From positions 1 through 64,000 of the forward strand of contig NZ_JACHVV010000006.1 in the NCBI RefSeq assembly GCF_014190935.1: DNA of 64,000 nucleotides, written 5' to 3'. The number at the start of each line of letters is the position of its first letter. The stretch's first letter is position 1. The stretch is from Chryseomonas sp014190935 (GTDB lineage Bacteria > Pseudomonadota > Gammaproteobacteria > Pseudomonadales > Pseudomonadaceae). Made by a program: the position numbers and the translations under genes. This document shows positions 53,810 through 62,200 of the stretch, piece after piece. The notes beneath the pieces are model-generated. The model did no database searches and was not told where the DNA came from. It saw only the letters and a list, made by a program, of their open reading frames with translations.

Positions 53810-55186
53810 TCAGGTCGCGTCGGCGTGACTGACCACCCCCTTGATCAATACCGCCACGGCCGCGAGACCCGCCGGCAGGAGCAGCGCGGTGAGCACCTGG
53901 GTGAAGGTCCAGCCCAGGCCCAGCAGGGTCGCGCCCATCCAGGCGCCGGTGATGGCGCCGAAGCGGCCGATGCCGAGCATCCAGGACACCCCGGTGGCGC
54001 GGCCATGGGTCGGGTAATAGCGCGCCGCCAGCGAGGGCATGGCCGACTGGGCGCCGTTGATGCACATGCCGGCCACCAGCACCAGGGTGGCGACCAGGGC
54101 GACCTGGCCCAGGCTCTGGCCGACGCAATAGGCGAAGACGCCAGCCAGGACATAGAACAGGCCGATCACCTTGTGCGGATTGAACCTGTCCATGGCCCAG
54201 CCGACGAACACCGCGCTGAGCACCCCGCCGAACTGGAACAGCGCGCCGATCAGGGCGGCCTGCTCCAGGCTGGCGCCGGCGTCGCGCATCAGCGTCGGCA
54301 ACCAGCTGGTGAGCAGGTAGACGATCACCAGGCCCATGAAATAGGTCAGCCACAGCAGCAGGGTGCCGGCGCTGTAGTTGCGGTTGAAGATCACCGCGAT
54401 GACGTTGCCGGTCTTGACCGACTTTTGCTCGGGCACCACGAAGTGCCGCGCCTCGGCGGCCTCGCGGCCGATCGGCGCCAATACCCGGCGGATGCGCTCG
54501 GCGCTCTTGCCGTGCACCACCAGATAACGCGCCGATTCCGGCAGCCAGAGCAGCAGCACCACGGCCAGCGCCAGGGGCAGCACGCCGCCCAGCACCAGCA
54601 GGCTGTGCCAGCCGTAGGCCGGGATCATCCAGGCCGAGACGAAACCGCCGCCGGCCATGCCCAGGTTGAAGCCGCAGAACATGCTGGTCACCAGCAGCGA
54701 CTTGAGGCGCTCGGGGGTGTATTCCGAGAGCAGCGTGGTGGCGTTGGGCATGGCGGCGCCCAGGCCCAGGCCGGTGAGGAATCTGAGGATCACCAGTTGT
54801 TCGAGGTTGCTGCTGAAGGCCGACAACAGGCTGAAGCCGCCAAAGATGAAGGTGGCGACCACCAGCACGCCCTTGCGACCGAAGCGATCGGCCAGCGGCC
54901 CGGAGCCCAGGGCGCCAAAGACCATGCCGCCCAGCGCGGCGCTCATCACCGGCCCCAGGCTGGCCCGCGGGATACCCCACTCCACCGACAGCGCCGGGGC
55001 GATGAAGCCCATGGCCGCGGTGTCGAGGCCGTCGAGAAAGACGATGAGAAAGCACAGGGCGACGATGCGCCACTGGTAGGTGGACAGCGCCTGGCGATTG
55101 ATGAAGTGCTGGACGTCCAGGGTGCCGGCTGTCGCCGTGGCCGAGGAATCGGCCAGGGGCACGGCGCCCGCGAGGGTGTGCGTCAT
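53810..55186 (-). CDS. pcaK: 4-hydroxybenzoate/protocatechuate MFS transporter
   Basis: A 458-residue aromatic acid:H+ symporter (AAHS) with 12 helices. Loop 1 signature FLDGLDTAAMGFIAP with the DGxD motif near residue 50, and GPLADRFGRKGVL near 97. PcaK takes up 4-hydroxybenzoate and protocatechuate and acts in chemotaxis to them in P. putida. It is preceded by paired PcaR boxes and by pcaR on the same strand. The 5' ATG has only a weak ribosome site. Confidence 0.93.
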   Translation of the reverse strand: MTHTLAGAVPLADSSATATAGTLDVQHFINRQALSTYQWRIVALCFLIVFLDGLDTAAMGFIAPALSVEWGIPRASLGPVMSAALGGMVFGALGSGPLADRFGRKGVLVVATFIFGGFSLLSAFSSNLEQLVILRFLTGLGLGAAMPNATTLLSEYTPERLKSLLVTSMFCGFNLGMAGGGFVSAWMIPAYGWHSLLVLGGVLPLALAVVLLLWLPESARYLVVHGKSAERIRRVLAPIGREAAEARHFVVPEQKSVKTGNVIAVIFNRNYSAGTLLLWLTYFMGLVIVYLLTSWLPTLMRDAGASLEQAALIGALFQFGGVLSAVFVGWAMDRFNPHKVIGLFYVLAGVFAYCVGQSLGQVALVATLVLVAGMCINGAQSAMPSLAARYYPTHGRATGVSWMLGIGRFGAITGAWMGATLLGLGWTFTQVLTALLLPAGLAAVAVLIKGVVSHADAT

Positions 55187-55263
55187 GGTGGTCTGCTCGT
55201 GTTGTTGTTATCGGCGTAGTGCGCCACTGCGCTGACGTTAAGCCCAACCCCGAACAGCTGACA

Positions 55264-55296
55264 ATTCGATTATCGGCGATATGGCCGATAATCGAC
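55264..55296 (-). promoter_or_regulatory. Paired PcaR boxes upstream of pcaK
   Basis: ATTCGATTATCGG (55264-55276) and CCGATAATCGAC (55285-55296) are related PcaR-type half boxes 21 bases apart centre to centre, 78 bases before pcaK. Matches the boxes before pcaI and pcaR. Confidence 0.8.
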
Positions 55297-55304
55297 CGGA
55301 TTCG

Positions 55305-56159
55305 CTAGTGAAACAGCCGGGTGCTCAATTCCTGGCTGGCCGCCAACAGCACCGGCAGGAATCTCGTCTCCAGCTCCTGGCGACCGACCCGACTGGCGTG
55401 GGTGCCGACGTTGAGCGCTGCCAGCACCTGGCCGGCGGCGTCCCTCAGGGGCACCGCCAGGGATCTCAGCCCCACTTCCAGCTCCTGGTCGACGATGACG
55501 TAGCCCTGCTGGCGCACCTGGCCCAGGCATTCGATGAGCGCCGGCGGCTGATAGAGGGTACGGCTGGTCTTGGCCTGCAGATCGGCGTGTTCCAGGTAGT
55601 CGTGCAGGGCGGCATCGTCCAGGGCGGCGAGCAGGATGCGGCCCATGGAGGTGCAATAGGCCGGCAGCCGGCTGCCGACGCTGAGGTCCACCGAGATCAG
55701 TCGCTGCGGCGTGGCCGAGCGGGCGATGTAGAGGATCTCGTCGCCTTCCAGGGTAGCCATGGAGCAGGCCTCGTGCAGTTGCTCGCTCAGGCGATCGAGC
55801 ACCGGCTGGGCGGTGACCGCCAATGGCGTCGACGACAGATAGGCATGCCCCAAGGTCAGCACCTTGGGCAGCAGCGAATAGGTGCGCCCGTCGGTGGTGA
55901 CGTAGCCCAGCTTCATCAGCGTATGCAGGCAGCGACGCACCGCGGCGCGCGGGATCTCGGTGCGATGGCTGATCTGGGCGATGGTCAGCTGGCGCTTGCG
56001 CTCCTGGAAGGCGTGGATGACCGCCAGGCCGCGGGCCAGGGAGGTCATGAAGTTGGGATCGCCGGTAAAGGCTTCGATGCGCTTGGCCGGCGAGGCGATG
56101 ATGGGCGGCGCGGCCAGTGGCGGCAGGCCGGTGGCATGAGCGGTGCGGTTATCGTCCAT
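55305..56159 (-). CDS. pcaR: IclR-family regulator PcaR
   Basis: A 284-residue activator of the beta-ketoadipate regulon, responding to 3-oxoadipate. N-terminal wHTH (about 38-100; MTSLARGLAVIHAFQERKRQLTIAQ) and C-terminal IclR effector domain (about 115-284; ACSMATLEGDEILYIARS, GRILLAAL). The N-terminal 35 residues are an extra Pro/Ala-rich tail as in Pseudomonas PcaR. Two boxes lie immediately upstream (56184-56219), consistent with autoregulation. GAGG precedes ATG 56159. Confidence 0.95.
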   Translation of the reverse strand: MDDNRTAHATGLPPLAAPPIIASPAKRIEAFTGDPNFMTSLARGLAVIHAFQERKRQLTIAQISHRTEIPRAAVRRCLHTLMKLGYVTTDGRTYSLLPKVLTLGHAYLSSTPLAVTAQPVLDRLSEQLHEACSMATLEGDEILYIARSATPQRLISVDLSVGSRLPAYCTSMGRILLAALDDAALHDYLEHADLQAKTSRTLYQPPALIECLGQVRQQGYVIVDQELEVGLRSLAVPLRDAAGQVLAALNVGTHASRVGRQELETRFLPVLLAASQELSTRLFH

Positions 56160-56183
56160 CTGACCGGTCCTCGGCAGGCTTTT

Positions 56184-56219
56184 GATCGATTATCGAGCGA
56201 GGGGGCGATTATCGCAATC
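56184..56219 (-). promoter_or_regulatory. Two PcaR-type boxes upstream of pcaR
   Basis: GATCGATTATCGAGC (56184-56198) and GGCGATTATCGCAATC (56204-56219) lie 25-60 bases before the pcaR ATG, suggesting autoregulation. Confidence 0.75.
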
Positions 56220-56302
56220 GCATTTCTGTCGGCGCCCGCAGACGCGCAGGGGCCTGCAGGTGCATGCTGAGGCTTTCCGCCCAGCCGCCTGGATGCCTGC
56301 CG

Positions 56303-56821
56303 ATGAAGACCCTGGAAGATCATCTCAGCCAATACGCGAGCTACCACCGCGATCCGCGCAACATCGCCAGCCACTTCCCCGGCATCCTGCTGATCGTGCT
56401 GGCGGTGGCCATCCTGCTGTCGCGACCGGTCTTCAGCCTGGCCGGCTGGCCGCTGTCGCCCGCGGTGCCGGTGGCCGGTGCGGTGGCGCTCTTCTACCTG
56501 CGTCTGGATCGGCCGCTGGGGCTGCTGATGAGCGTCCTGCTCGCGCTCGCCCTCTGGCTGGGCGCCGCGCTGGCCGCCCAGGCCACGGGCGTCTGGCTGA
56601 CCTGGGGGCTGGGTCTGTTCCTGGTCGGCTGGGCGATCCAGTTCGTGGGGCACCACTACGAGGGGTGCAAGCCGGCCTTTCTCGACGACCTCGCCGGCCT
56701 GGCCATCGGCCCGCTGTTCATCGCCACCGAAGCCGTCTTCTGGCTGGGGGGTCGCCAGCAGCTCAGGCAGGCGATCGAAGAACGGGCCGGCCCGGTGCGG
56801 CGCCGTCAGCCCAGCCGATAG
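56303..56821 (+). CDS. DUF962 / Mpo1-like membrane protein
   Basis: A 172-residue protein with four helices. It begins KTLEDHLSQYASYHRDPRNI, with the family's NxxxHxxGIP-like NIASHFPGILLI near residue 20, and has QFVGHHYEGCKPAFLDDL near 110. Yeast Mpo1 is an Fe2+-dependent dioxygenase of 2-hydroxy fatty acids that uses these His residues; a similar role here is inference. Start ATG 56303 is chosen over one 13 codons earlier. Its last 16 bases overlap the 3' end of the btuD-like gene on the other strand. Confidence 0.88.
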   Translation: MKTLEDHLSQYASYHRDPRNIASHFPGILLIVLAVAILLSRPVFSLAGWPLSPAVPVAGAVALFYLRLDRPLGLLMSVLLALALWLGAALAAQATGVWLTWGLGLFLVGWAIQFVGHHYEGCKPAFLDDLAGLAIGPLFIATEAVFWLGGRQQLRQAIEERAGPVRRRQPSR

Positions 56822-57570
56822 CGGATCGTCGGGCGACCGTCGGGGCCGTCCAGCGTCACCTGCGCCCTCACCCCCCAGACCTGCTGGATCAGTTCGGCGG
56901 TCAGCACCGCGGCCGGGGCGCCTTCGGCGACCAGGCGACCGTCGCGCAGCACCGCCAGCCGATCGCAGAACAGCGCGGCGAGGTTGAGATCGTGGATCGC
57001 CAGCACGCAGGTCGCCGGCAGGCGGCGGACCAGGTCGAGGATCTCCAGCTGGTGCTGGATATCGAGGTGGTTGGTGGGTTCGTCGAGCAGCAGTTCGCTG
57101 GGCTCCTGGGCCAGGGCGCGGGCGATCTGGGCGCGCTGGCGCTCGCCGCCGGAAAGGCTGTGCCAGCGGCGTGCCGCCTTGTCGACCAGGCCGACCTGGG
57201 CCAGGGCGCGCTGGCAGACCTCGGCGTCGCGCGCGCTCCAGGCATCGAGCAGACCGCGATGGGGCGTGCGCCCCAGGCGCACCACCTCGGCCACCGAGAG
57301 ATCGGCCTCGGTACCGGCCTGCTGCTCCACCAGGGCGACGCGGCGCGCCAGGTCGCGCCGGCGCAGCTCGGCCAGGGGCGTCGCGTCGAGACTGACCCGG
57401 CCCTGCTCCGGTCGGCGCAGCCCGGCCAGCAGCCGCAGCAGGCTGGACTTGCCCGAGCCATTGGGGCCGAGCAAGCCGAGCACCCCGCCGGGCGGCACCG
57501 CGAGGGTCACCCCGGCGAGGATCGGCTGGCCGCCGGCGCTCCAGGCCACGTCGCGCGCGGCGAGGCTCAT
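56806..57570 (-). CDS. btuD: Corrinoid ABC transporter ATP-binding protein (BtuD-like)
   Basis: A 254-residue ATPase from ATG 57570 (MSLAARDVAWSAGG). Walker A GPNGSGKSS near 36, signature SLSGGERQRAQIA, Walker B ELLLDEPTNHLD. The open frame upstream of this start overlaps the permease gene and is rejected. Last gene of the riboswitch-headed btuFCD-like operon, hence the corrinoid assignment. Converges with and overlaps the DUF962 gene by 16 bases. Confidence 0.88.
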   Translation of the reverse strand: MSLAARDVAWSAGGQPILAGVTLAVPPGGVLGLLGPNGSGKSSLLRLLAGLRRPEQGRVSLDATPLAELRRRDLARRVALVEQQAGTEADLSVAEVVRLGRTPHRGLLDAWSARDAEVCQRALAQVGLVDKAARRWHSLSGGERQRAQIARALAQEPSELLLDEPTNHLDIQHQLEILDLVRRLPATCVLAIHDLNLAALFCDRLAVLRDGRLVAEGAPAAVLTAELIQQVWGVRAQVTLDGPDGRPTIRYRLG

Positions 57571-58601
57571 CGGACCTCCCGTGCGCGATAGAGGATGAAA
57601 GCGAAGGCCGGCGCGCCGACCAGGGCGGTGACCACGCCGATGGGCAGGGTCTGCTTGGCCACCAGGGTGCGGGCGACGATGTCGGCCAGCACCATGAACA
57701 GCGCGCCGATCAGCGCGCAGGTGGGCAGCAGCCGACCATGTCCCGGACCGACCAGGAAGCGCGCCACATGGGGGATCACCAGGCCGACGAAGCCCACCGC
57801 GCCCACCAGGCTGACCAGGCAGGCGGTGATCAGGCCGGTGACCGCCAGCAGCAGCAGGCGCAGCGGTCCCACCGCCACGCCCAGGCTGGCGGCGGCGTCT
57901 TCGCCAAAGGCGAAGGCATCCAGCGCCCGGGCGCAGGCCAGGCACACCAGCAGCCCGGCGAGCACCACCCCGCCGGCCAGCCAGACATCCGGCCAGCGCA
58001 CCCCGGCCAGGCTGCCGAGCAGCCAGAACATCACGCTGCGCGCCTGCTCGGCATTGGCCGCGGTGGCGACGATATAGGCGGTCAGGGCATTGAACAGCTG
58101 GGAGGCGGCCACCCCGGCGAGGATGATGCGGGTGCTGCCGCCACTGCCGAGAAAGGGCAGCACCACGGTAAAGGCCAGCACCGCGCCGAGAAAGGCGCCG
58201 AGGGACACGCCGAGCATGCCGCCCCCGACGCCCAGCAGCATCACCAGCACCGCGCCGGTGGAGGCGCCGGCTGACAGCCCCAGCACATAGGGTTCGGCCA
58301 GGGCGTTGCGCAGCAGCGCCTGGAGGATGGCGCCGGAGACCGCCAGGCCCGCACCGCAGCAGGCGGCGACCAAGGCGCGACTGAGGCGGTACTCCCAGAC
58401 GATGCCCTGGATGATGCGTTCCACCGGATAGGGCCCCAGGCCGAGGCCGTTGGCGATGGCTTGCAGACTGGTCAGGGGCGCGATGGGCATCTCGCCGAAG
58501 GACGCCGCCAGCACCACGCTCGCCGCCAGTGCCAGCACCGCGGCCAGGCCCAGCAGCCAGCGCCAGGGCCGGGCCCCTTCGGCCGCCAGGGGCAGACTCA
58601 T
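57567..58601 (-). CDS. btuC: Corrinoid ABC transporter permease (BtuC-like)
   Basis: A 344-residue FecCD-family permease with about ten helices; AGLAVSGAILQALLRNALAEP near 88, and GAVGFVGLVIPHVARFLVG near 255. Four-base overlaps with both neighbours. Assignment to cobalamin or cobinamide rests on the riboswitch and adjoining cob genes. Confidence 0.88.
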   Translation of the reverse strand: MSLPLAAEGARPWRWLLGLAAVLALAASVVLAASFGEMPIAPLTSLQAIANGLGLGPYPVERIIQGIVWEYRLSRALVAACCGAGLAVSGAILQALLRNALAEPYVLGLSAGASTGAVLVMLLGVGGGMLGVSLGAFLGAVLAFTVVLPFLGSGGSTRIILAGVAASQLFNALTAYIVATAANAEQARSVMFWLLGSLAGVRWPDVWLAGGVVLAGLLVCLACARALDAFAFGEDAAASLGVAVGPLRLLLLAVTGLITACLVSLVGAVGFVGLVIPHVARFLVGPGHGRLLPTCALIGALFMVLADIVARTLVAKQTLPIGVVTALVGAPAFAFILYRAREVR

Positions 58602-59614
58602 GGTTGCGACTTGGCCAGGTCGGCGGCCAGGGTCTCGACGCTGTCCACCACCCGCAGCGAGGGATTGAGGGTCGGGGCGTCCACCACCAGCAGGTGATTC
58701 TCGCGCACCGCGCGCAATTCCCGGGTCAGCGGGTCGCTGCGCAGGAAGGCCAGCTTCTTGTCCACGTCATCGGCCGGGTAGAGGCGGCGGTCCATGCGCG
58801 CCACCACGATATAGTCCGGATCCAGGGCGGCGATGCGTTCCCAGCTCACCGCCGGCCATTCCTCGGCGCTGTCGACCACGTTGCGCAGGCCCAGGGCACG
58901 GGCGATCCAGGCCGGCGCGCCGAGCTTGCCGGCGACCCAGGGATCCCCTTCCAGCCGCGGACTGGAGAACCAGAACAGCACCGAGCGGCCCTGGACCCCG
59001 GCCGCCCTGGCCTGCTCGCCGGCGGCGGCGATGCGGCGGTCCAGGTCGGCGACCAGGCGCTCGCCGGCCGGTTGCACATCGAGGATGGCGGCCAGCTCCC
59101 GGGCCTCGCGGGTCACCAGCTGCATGTCGAAGGGGGCGCTGCGGCTGCCGTCGCTGTTGGAATCGGCGGTCACCGCCTTGCCTTCGCAATCGCTGGGCGC
59201 TACATAGGCGGCGATGCCGAGCTTGGCGAAGCGCGGGAAGTCCGCCACCTCGCCGCCGGGGCCGACGTGATAGGTGTACTGGGCCGCCACCAGGTCCGGC
59301 CGGGTGCCGACCACGGCCTCGAAGCTGGGCGCGTTGTCGGCCAGCCGCGGAATGCCCTTGCTCTCGTCCTGCAGATCCGCGGGCAAGCCGCCGAACCAGA
59401 CGCCGGTACCCACCAGCCGCGCACCCACGCCCAGGCGCAATAGCAACTCGGTGCTGGCCTGGCCAAGGCTGACCAGCCGCTGGGACGCGCGCTCGAAGAC
59501 CAGTTCACGACCGCAGTTGTGTACGGTCAGTGGATAGGCAGTGGCGGCCTGGGTGGCGAGGGGGGATACGGACAGCAGGCCGGCGCTGAGCAGCGGCAGA
59601 AGACGGCGAAACAT
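58598..59614 (-). CDS. btuF: Corrinoid-binding periplasmic protein (BtuF-like)
   Basis: A 338-residue binding protein with a signal peptide (FRRLLPLLSAGLLSVSPLATQAA). Start ATG 59614 has AAGGAG five bases upstream; the 54-residue longer frame passes through the riboswitch and is not coding. VSLGQASTELLLRLGVGARLVGT and FEAVVGTRPDLVAAQY fit class III binding proteins. A cobalamin riboswitch lies directly upstream. Confidence 0.88.
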   Translation of the reverse strand: MFRRLLPLLSAGLLSVSPLATQAATAYPLTVHNCGRELVFERASQRLVSLGQASTELLLRLGVGARLVGTGVWFGGLPADLQDESKGIPRLADNAPSFEAVVGTRPDLVAAQYTYHVGPGGEVADFPRFAKLGIAAYVAPSDCEGKAVTADSNSDGSRSAPFDMQLVTREARELAAILDVQPAGERLVADLDRRIAAAGEQARAAGVQGRSVLFWFSSPRLEGDPWVAGKLGAPAWIARALGLRNVVDSAEEWPAVSWERIAALDPDYIVVARMDRRLYPADDVDKKLAFLRSDPLTRELRAVRENHLLVVDAPTLNPSLRVVDSVETLAADLAKSQP

Positions 59615-59654
59615 GGACTCTCCTTGGGATGACGCGTCCCTTGTGGATGTTGGG

Positions 59655-59785
59655 TGTCCCCTGGCAAGGTCTGGCTCGCTTCTCGCGAAGCTCACAGTGG
59701 CGCGACCGCGCCGGAGTTGCACCGGCTTCCCGCCAGGGAATGGGAAGGTCGCCGAGGGTGAGCCAGCGGCGACCAAGATTCAAGC
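59655..59785 (-). ncRNA. Cobalamin (AdoCbl) riboswitch
   Basis: On the minus strand this leader holds GGGAAGCCGGTGCAA (59731-59717), ACTCCGGCGCGG, CGCCACTGTGAG, and the B12 box AGCCAGACCTTGCC (59676-59663), in the correct order for the class: GGGAA-GGTG-CAA-CC...GC-ACTGT...AGYCAGgagACCtGCC. It lies between cobJ and the btuF start codon, and should shut down the importer when cobalamin is plentiful. Outer limits are approximate. Confidence 0.9.
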
Positions 59786-59798
59786 ACTAAATGTTACT

Positions 59799-61469
59799 TT
59801 ATAACAATTCCGTATCGTACCAGCGCGGCGTATAGACCCATTCGCCGCCGTCGGCCCGCGGAAAGCGCCGGGTATGGCTGGAGCCGAGGATCACCAGGGT
59901 GCGCGAATCCACCATCTCGCTGCGCAGGGCGCCGAGGCTGGTGTATTCGAGACCGCCACCGGGGCGGCCGACGTCGCGGCCGAGGATCACCGGGGTGTTC
60001 GCCGAGCGGCAGCTGCGCAGGACGTCCAGCGCCCGATCCAGCTGGTGCGGCCGGGCCTTGGAGATGGGATTGTAGAAGGCCATGGCCAGGTCCGCCGCGG
60101 CGGCCTGGCGCAGGCGCTGCTCGATCACCGTCCAGGGCTTGAGGTTGTCGGACAGGGATATCAGGCAGAAGTCGTGGCCCAGCGGCGCGCCGGCCAGGGC
60201 GGCGCTGGCCATGGCCGCGGTGATGCCCGGCAGGATCTCCAGCTCCACCGCCGCCCAGCGCGGGTCAGCGGCGCCTTCCAGCACCTCCAGCACCGCGGCG
60301 GCCATGGCGAAGACGCCCGGATCGCCGGACGACACCATGACCACCTGGCGCCCGCTGGCGGCCAGTTCGAAGGCGTGGCGGGCGCGCTGCAATTCTTCGC
60401 GATTGTCGCTGGCATGGGCCAGCTGGTCCGGGCGCAAGGGGCCGGCCATCTGCACGTAGGTGGCGTAGCCGAGCACGTCCTGGGCCTGGTCCAAGGTGCG
60501 GCGCACCACCGGGGCCATGAGTTCGGCCGCGCCGGGGCCGAGACCCACCACGCTGAGACGCCCACGGCGCTGGCCGAGGTCGTCGGCGTCCAGCGGCCGG
60601 TCATGCAGGTGCAGGGCGAGGCCATGGGCCTGGGCCCGTGCCACGGCCGCCTGGGCGAAATCCGGGGTGCGGGTATCGACGAATCGCAACGGTACCGCCA
60701 GCGTCTGGCTCAGCTCGGCGAGGTCAGGCACGGCCATGTCTTCCGCTCGCGCCAATAGTACCGCCACAGCCCCGGTTGCATAGCCGGTGCTGGCGAGCAG
60801 TGCGGTGACGGCGGCGGCGGTGGCATCGGCGCGCACCGCCACCAGCACGGCGCGGGGATGGATCAGCAGGGTATGGTCGTCGGCGCTGGTCATGGGCGAG
60901 ACCAGGATGCGCTGCCGCGCCTCGGGATCGCGGGCCAGGGGCACCTCATCCAGCCAGGGCGCCTCGCCCTCGATGCGCACCGGCTCACCGGCCAGCAGAT
61001 CGGCCACCCGGTGCTTGGCCACGTCGACATCGGCCAGGGCATAGCCGGCCGGCGGATCGAGCAGGCAGGTGCCGAATCTCAGCTCGCCACTGGTGGTGAT
61101 GGCCGGGGCCACGTCCAGCAAGGTACCCAGCTGACGGGCCAGGCGATTGGCGCCGGCCAGGCCACCCAGCAGCGGCACCACGGCGCTGCCGTCCTCGGCC
61201 ACCGCCAATACGGGTGGCTCGGCGGTCTTGTCGTCCAGCAGCGGGGCCAGGCTGCGGATGACGATGCCGGCGGCGCAGAGCACCAGCAGCGGCCGCTGTT
61301 GCCGATAGAGGTCACGCAGGTGGTCACCGAAGGCCGTGTAGCTGACATCGCCCTCGACCCGCCCGGCCAGGCCGTGCACCAGGCTGCCCGGCAGGCCATC
61401 CTGCAAGCGGCGGGCGGTGGCCAGGGCGCCGGGGCCGAGGATGACGATGGCCGGGCTCAACCCTTCCAT
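59799..61469 (-). CDS. cobJ: Fused CbiG-like / precorrin-3B C17-methyltransferase
   Basis: A 556-residue two-part protein. Residues about 1-290 are CbiG-like (LVLCAAGIVIRSLAPLLDDKTAEPPVLAV; TSGELRFGT); the middle 205-290 looks like a worn CobE/CbiG C-terminal domain. Residues about 303-556 are the CobJ SAM methyltransferase (LSVVGLGPGAAELMAP; VMVSSGDPGVFAMAA; PGITAAMASAALAGAPLGHDFCLISLSD). It performs ring contraction and C17 methylation of precorrin-3B. The start region overlaps the cobI stop by 13 bases. Last of four overlapping cob genes and followed by the riboswitch. Confidence 0.92.
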   Translation of the reverse strand: MEGLSPAIVILGPGALATARRLQDGLPGSLVHGLAGRVEGDVSYTAFGDHLRDLYRQQRPLLVLCAAGIVIRSLAPLLDDKTAEPPVLAVAEDGSAVVPLLGGLAGANRLARQLGTLLDVAPAITTSGELRFGTCLLDPPAGYALADVDVAKHRVADLLAGEPVRIEGEAPWLDEVPLARDPEARQRILVSPMTSADDHTLLIHPRAVLVAVRADATAAAVTALLASTGYATGAVAVLLARAEDMAVPDLAELSQTLAVPLRFVDTRTPDFAQAAVARAQAHGLALHLHDRPLDADDLGQRRGRLSVVGLGPGAAELMAPVVRRTLDQAQDVLGYATYVQMAGPLRPDQLAHASDNREELQRARHAFELAASGRQVVMVSSGDPGVFAMAAAVLEVLEGAADPRWAAVELEILPGITAAMASAALAGAPLGHDFCLISLSDNLKPWTVIEQRLRQAAAADLAMAFYNPISKARPHQLDRALDVLRSCRSANTPVILGRDVGRPGGGLEYTSLGALRSEMVDSRTLVILGSSHTRRFPRADGGEWVYTPRWYDTELL

Positions 61470-62200
61470 TTCACCCCCGGTACCACCACCAGCGAGAAAT
61501 ACGGCGAGGCCATGGGCTCGACGGCGTCCAGCGCGACGATGCGCTGGTTGTCCATGGTGGCGCGCTCGATGTAGCGGGCGCGCTCGTCCAGGCCCAGCTC
61601 ACGCAGGACCTGGCGCACCTTCTCGAAGTTGCGCCCGAGCTTCATCACCACGGCGGCGTCGGCGCTGGCCAGGCGCGCCTTGAGCTCCTCGGCGGAAAGC
61701 ACCCCGGAGAGCACCGTGAGGGTCTGGTTGCGATAGACCAGCGGCAGGCCGAGCATGGCCACGCCGCCGAGCATGGAGCAAACCCCCGGCACCACCTGGG
61801 CCTCGTAGCGCTCGGCCAGGCGATCGTGCAGGTACATGTAGGAGCCATAGAAGAAGGGATCGCCCTCGCAGATCACCGCCACGTCGCGACCGGCGTCCAG
61901 ATGATCGGCCACCTGGGCGGCGGCGGTGTCGTAGAAGTCGGCGATCACCGTCTCGTAGGACAGCGGCGGCGCCAGCTTCTCGGTGGTCACCGGATAGACC
62001 AGCGGCAGGCGCTGCTGGCCGTCCAGCAGATAGCCTTCGATGACGCCATAGGCATTGCCGCCCTGGCCCGCGTTGGCCTTGGCCTTGGCGACGAAATAGG
62101 CCACCACTGGTGCGCCCTGCAGCAGGCGCAGGGCCTTCACGGTGATGAGTTCCGGATCGCCGGGGCCGACGCCCAGGCCGAGCAGGCGGCCCGCCATCAC
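61457..62200 (-). CDS. cobI: Precorrin-2 C20-methyltransferase
   Basis: A 247-residue SAM-dependent tetrapyrrole methylase (GLGVGPGDPELITVKALRLLQ near 6; VAVICEGDPFFYGSYMYLHDRL near 95; VVPGVCSMLGGVAMLGLPL). It adds the C20 methyl in the aerobic B12 pathway. ATG 62200 overlaps the cobH stop by four bases. Confidence 0.95.
   Translation of the reverse strand: MMAGRLLGLGVGPGDPELITVKALRLLQGAPVVAYFVAKAKANAGQGGNAYGVIEGYLLDGQQRLPLVYPVTTEKLAPPLSYETVIADFYDTAAAQVADHLDAGRDVAVICEGDPFFYGSYMYLHDRLAERYEAQVVPGVCSMLGGVAMLGLPLVYRNQTLTVLSGVLSAEELKARLASADAAVVMKLGRNFEKVRQVLRELGLDERARYIERATMDNQRIVALDAVEPMASPYFSLVVVPGVKWKG

Noticed and set aside
58598..59776. A 392-residue BtuF-like protein beginning at 59776
   Set aside because: The extra 54 residues are translated riboswitch sequence. 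ATG 59614 has a good ribosome-binding site and begins the signal peptide.
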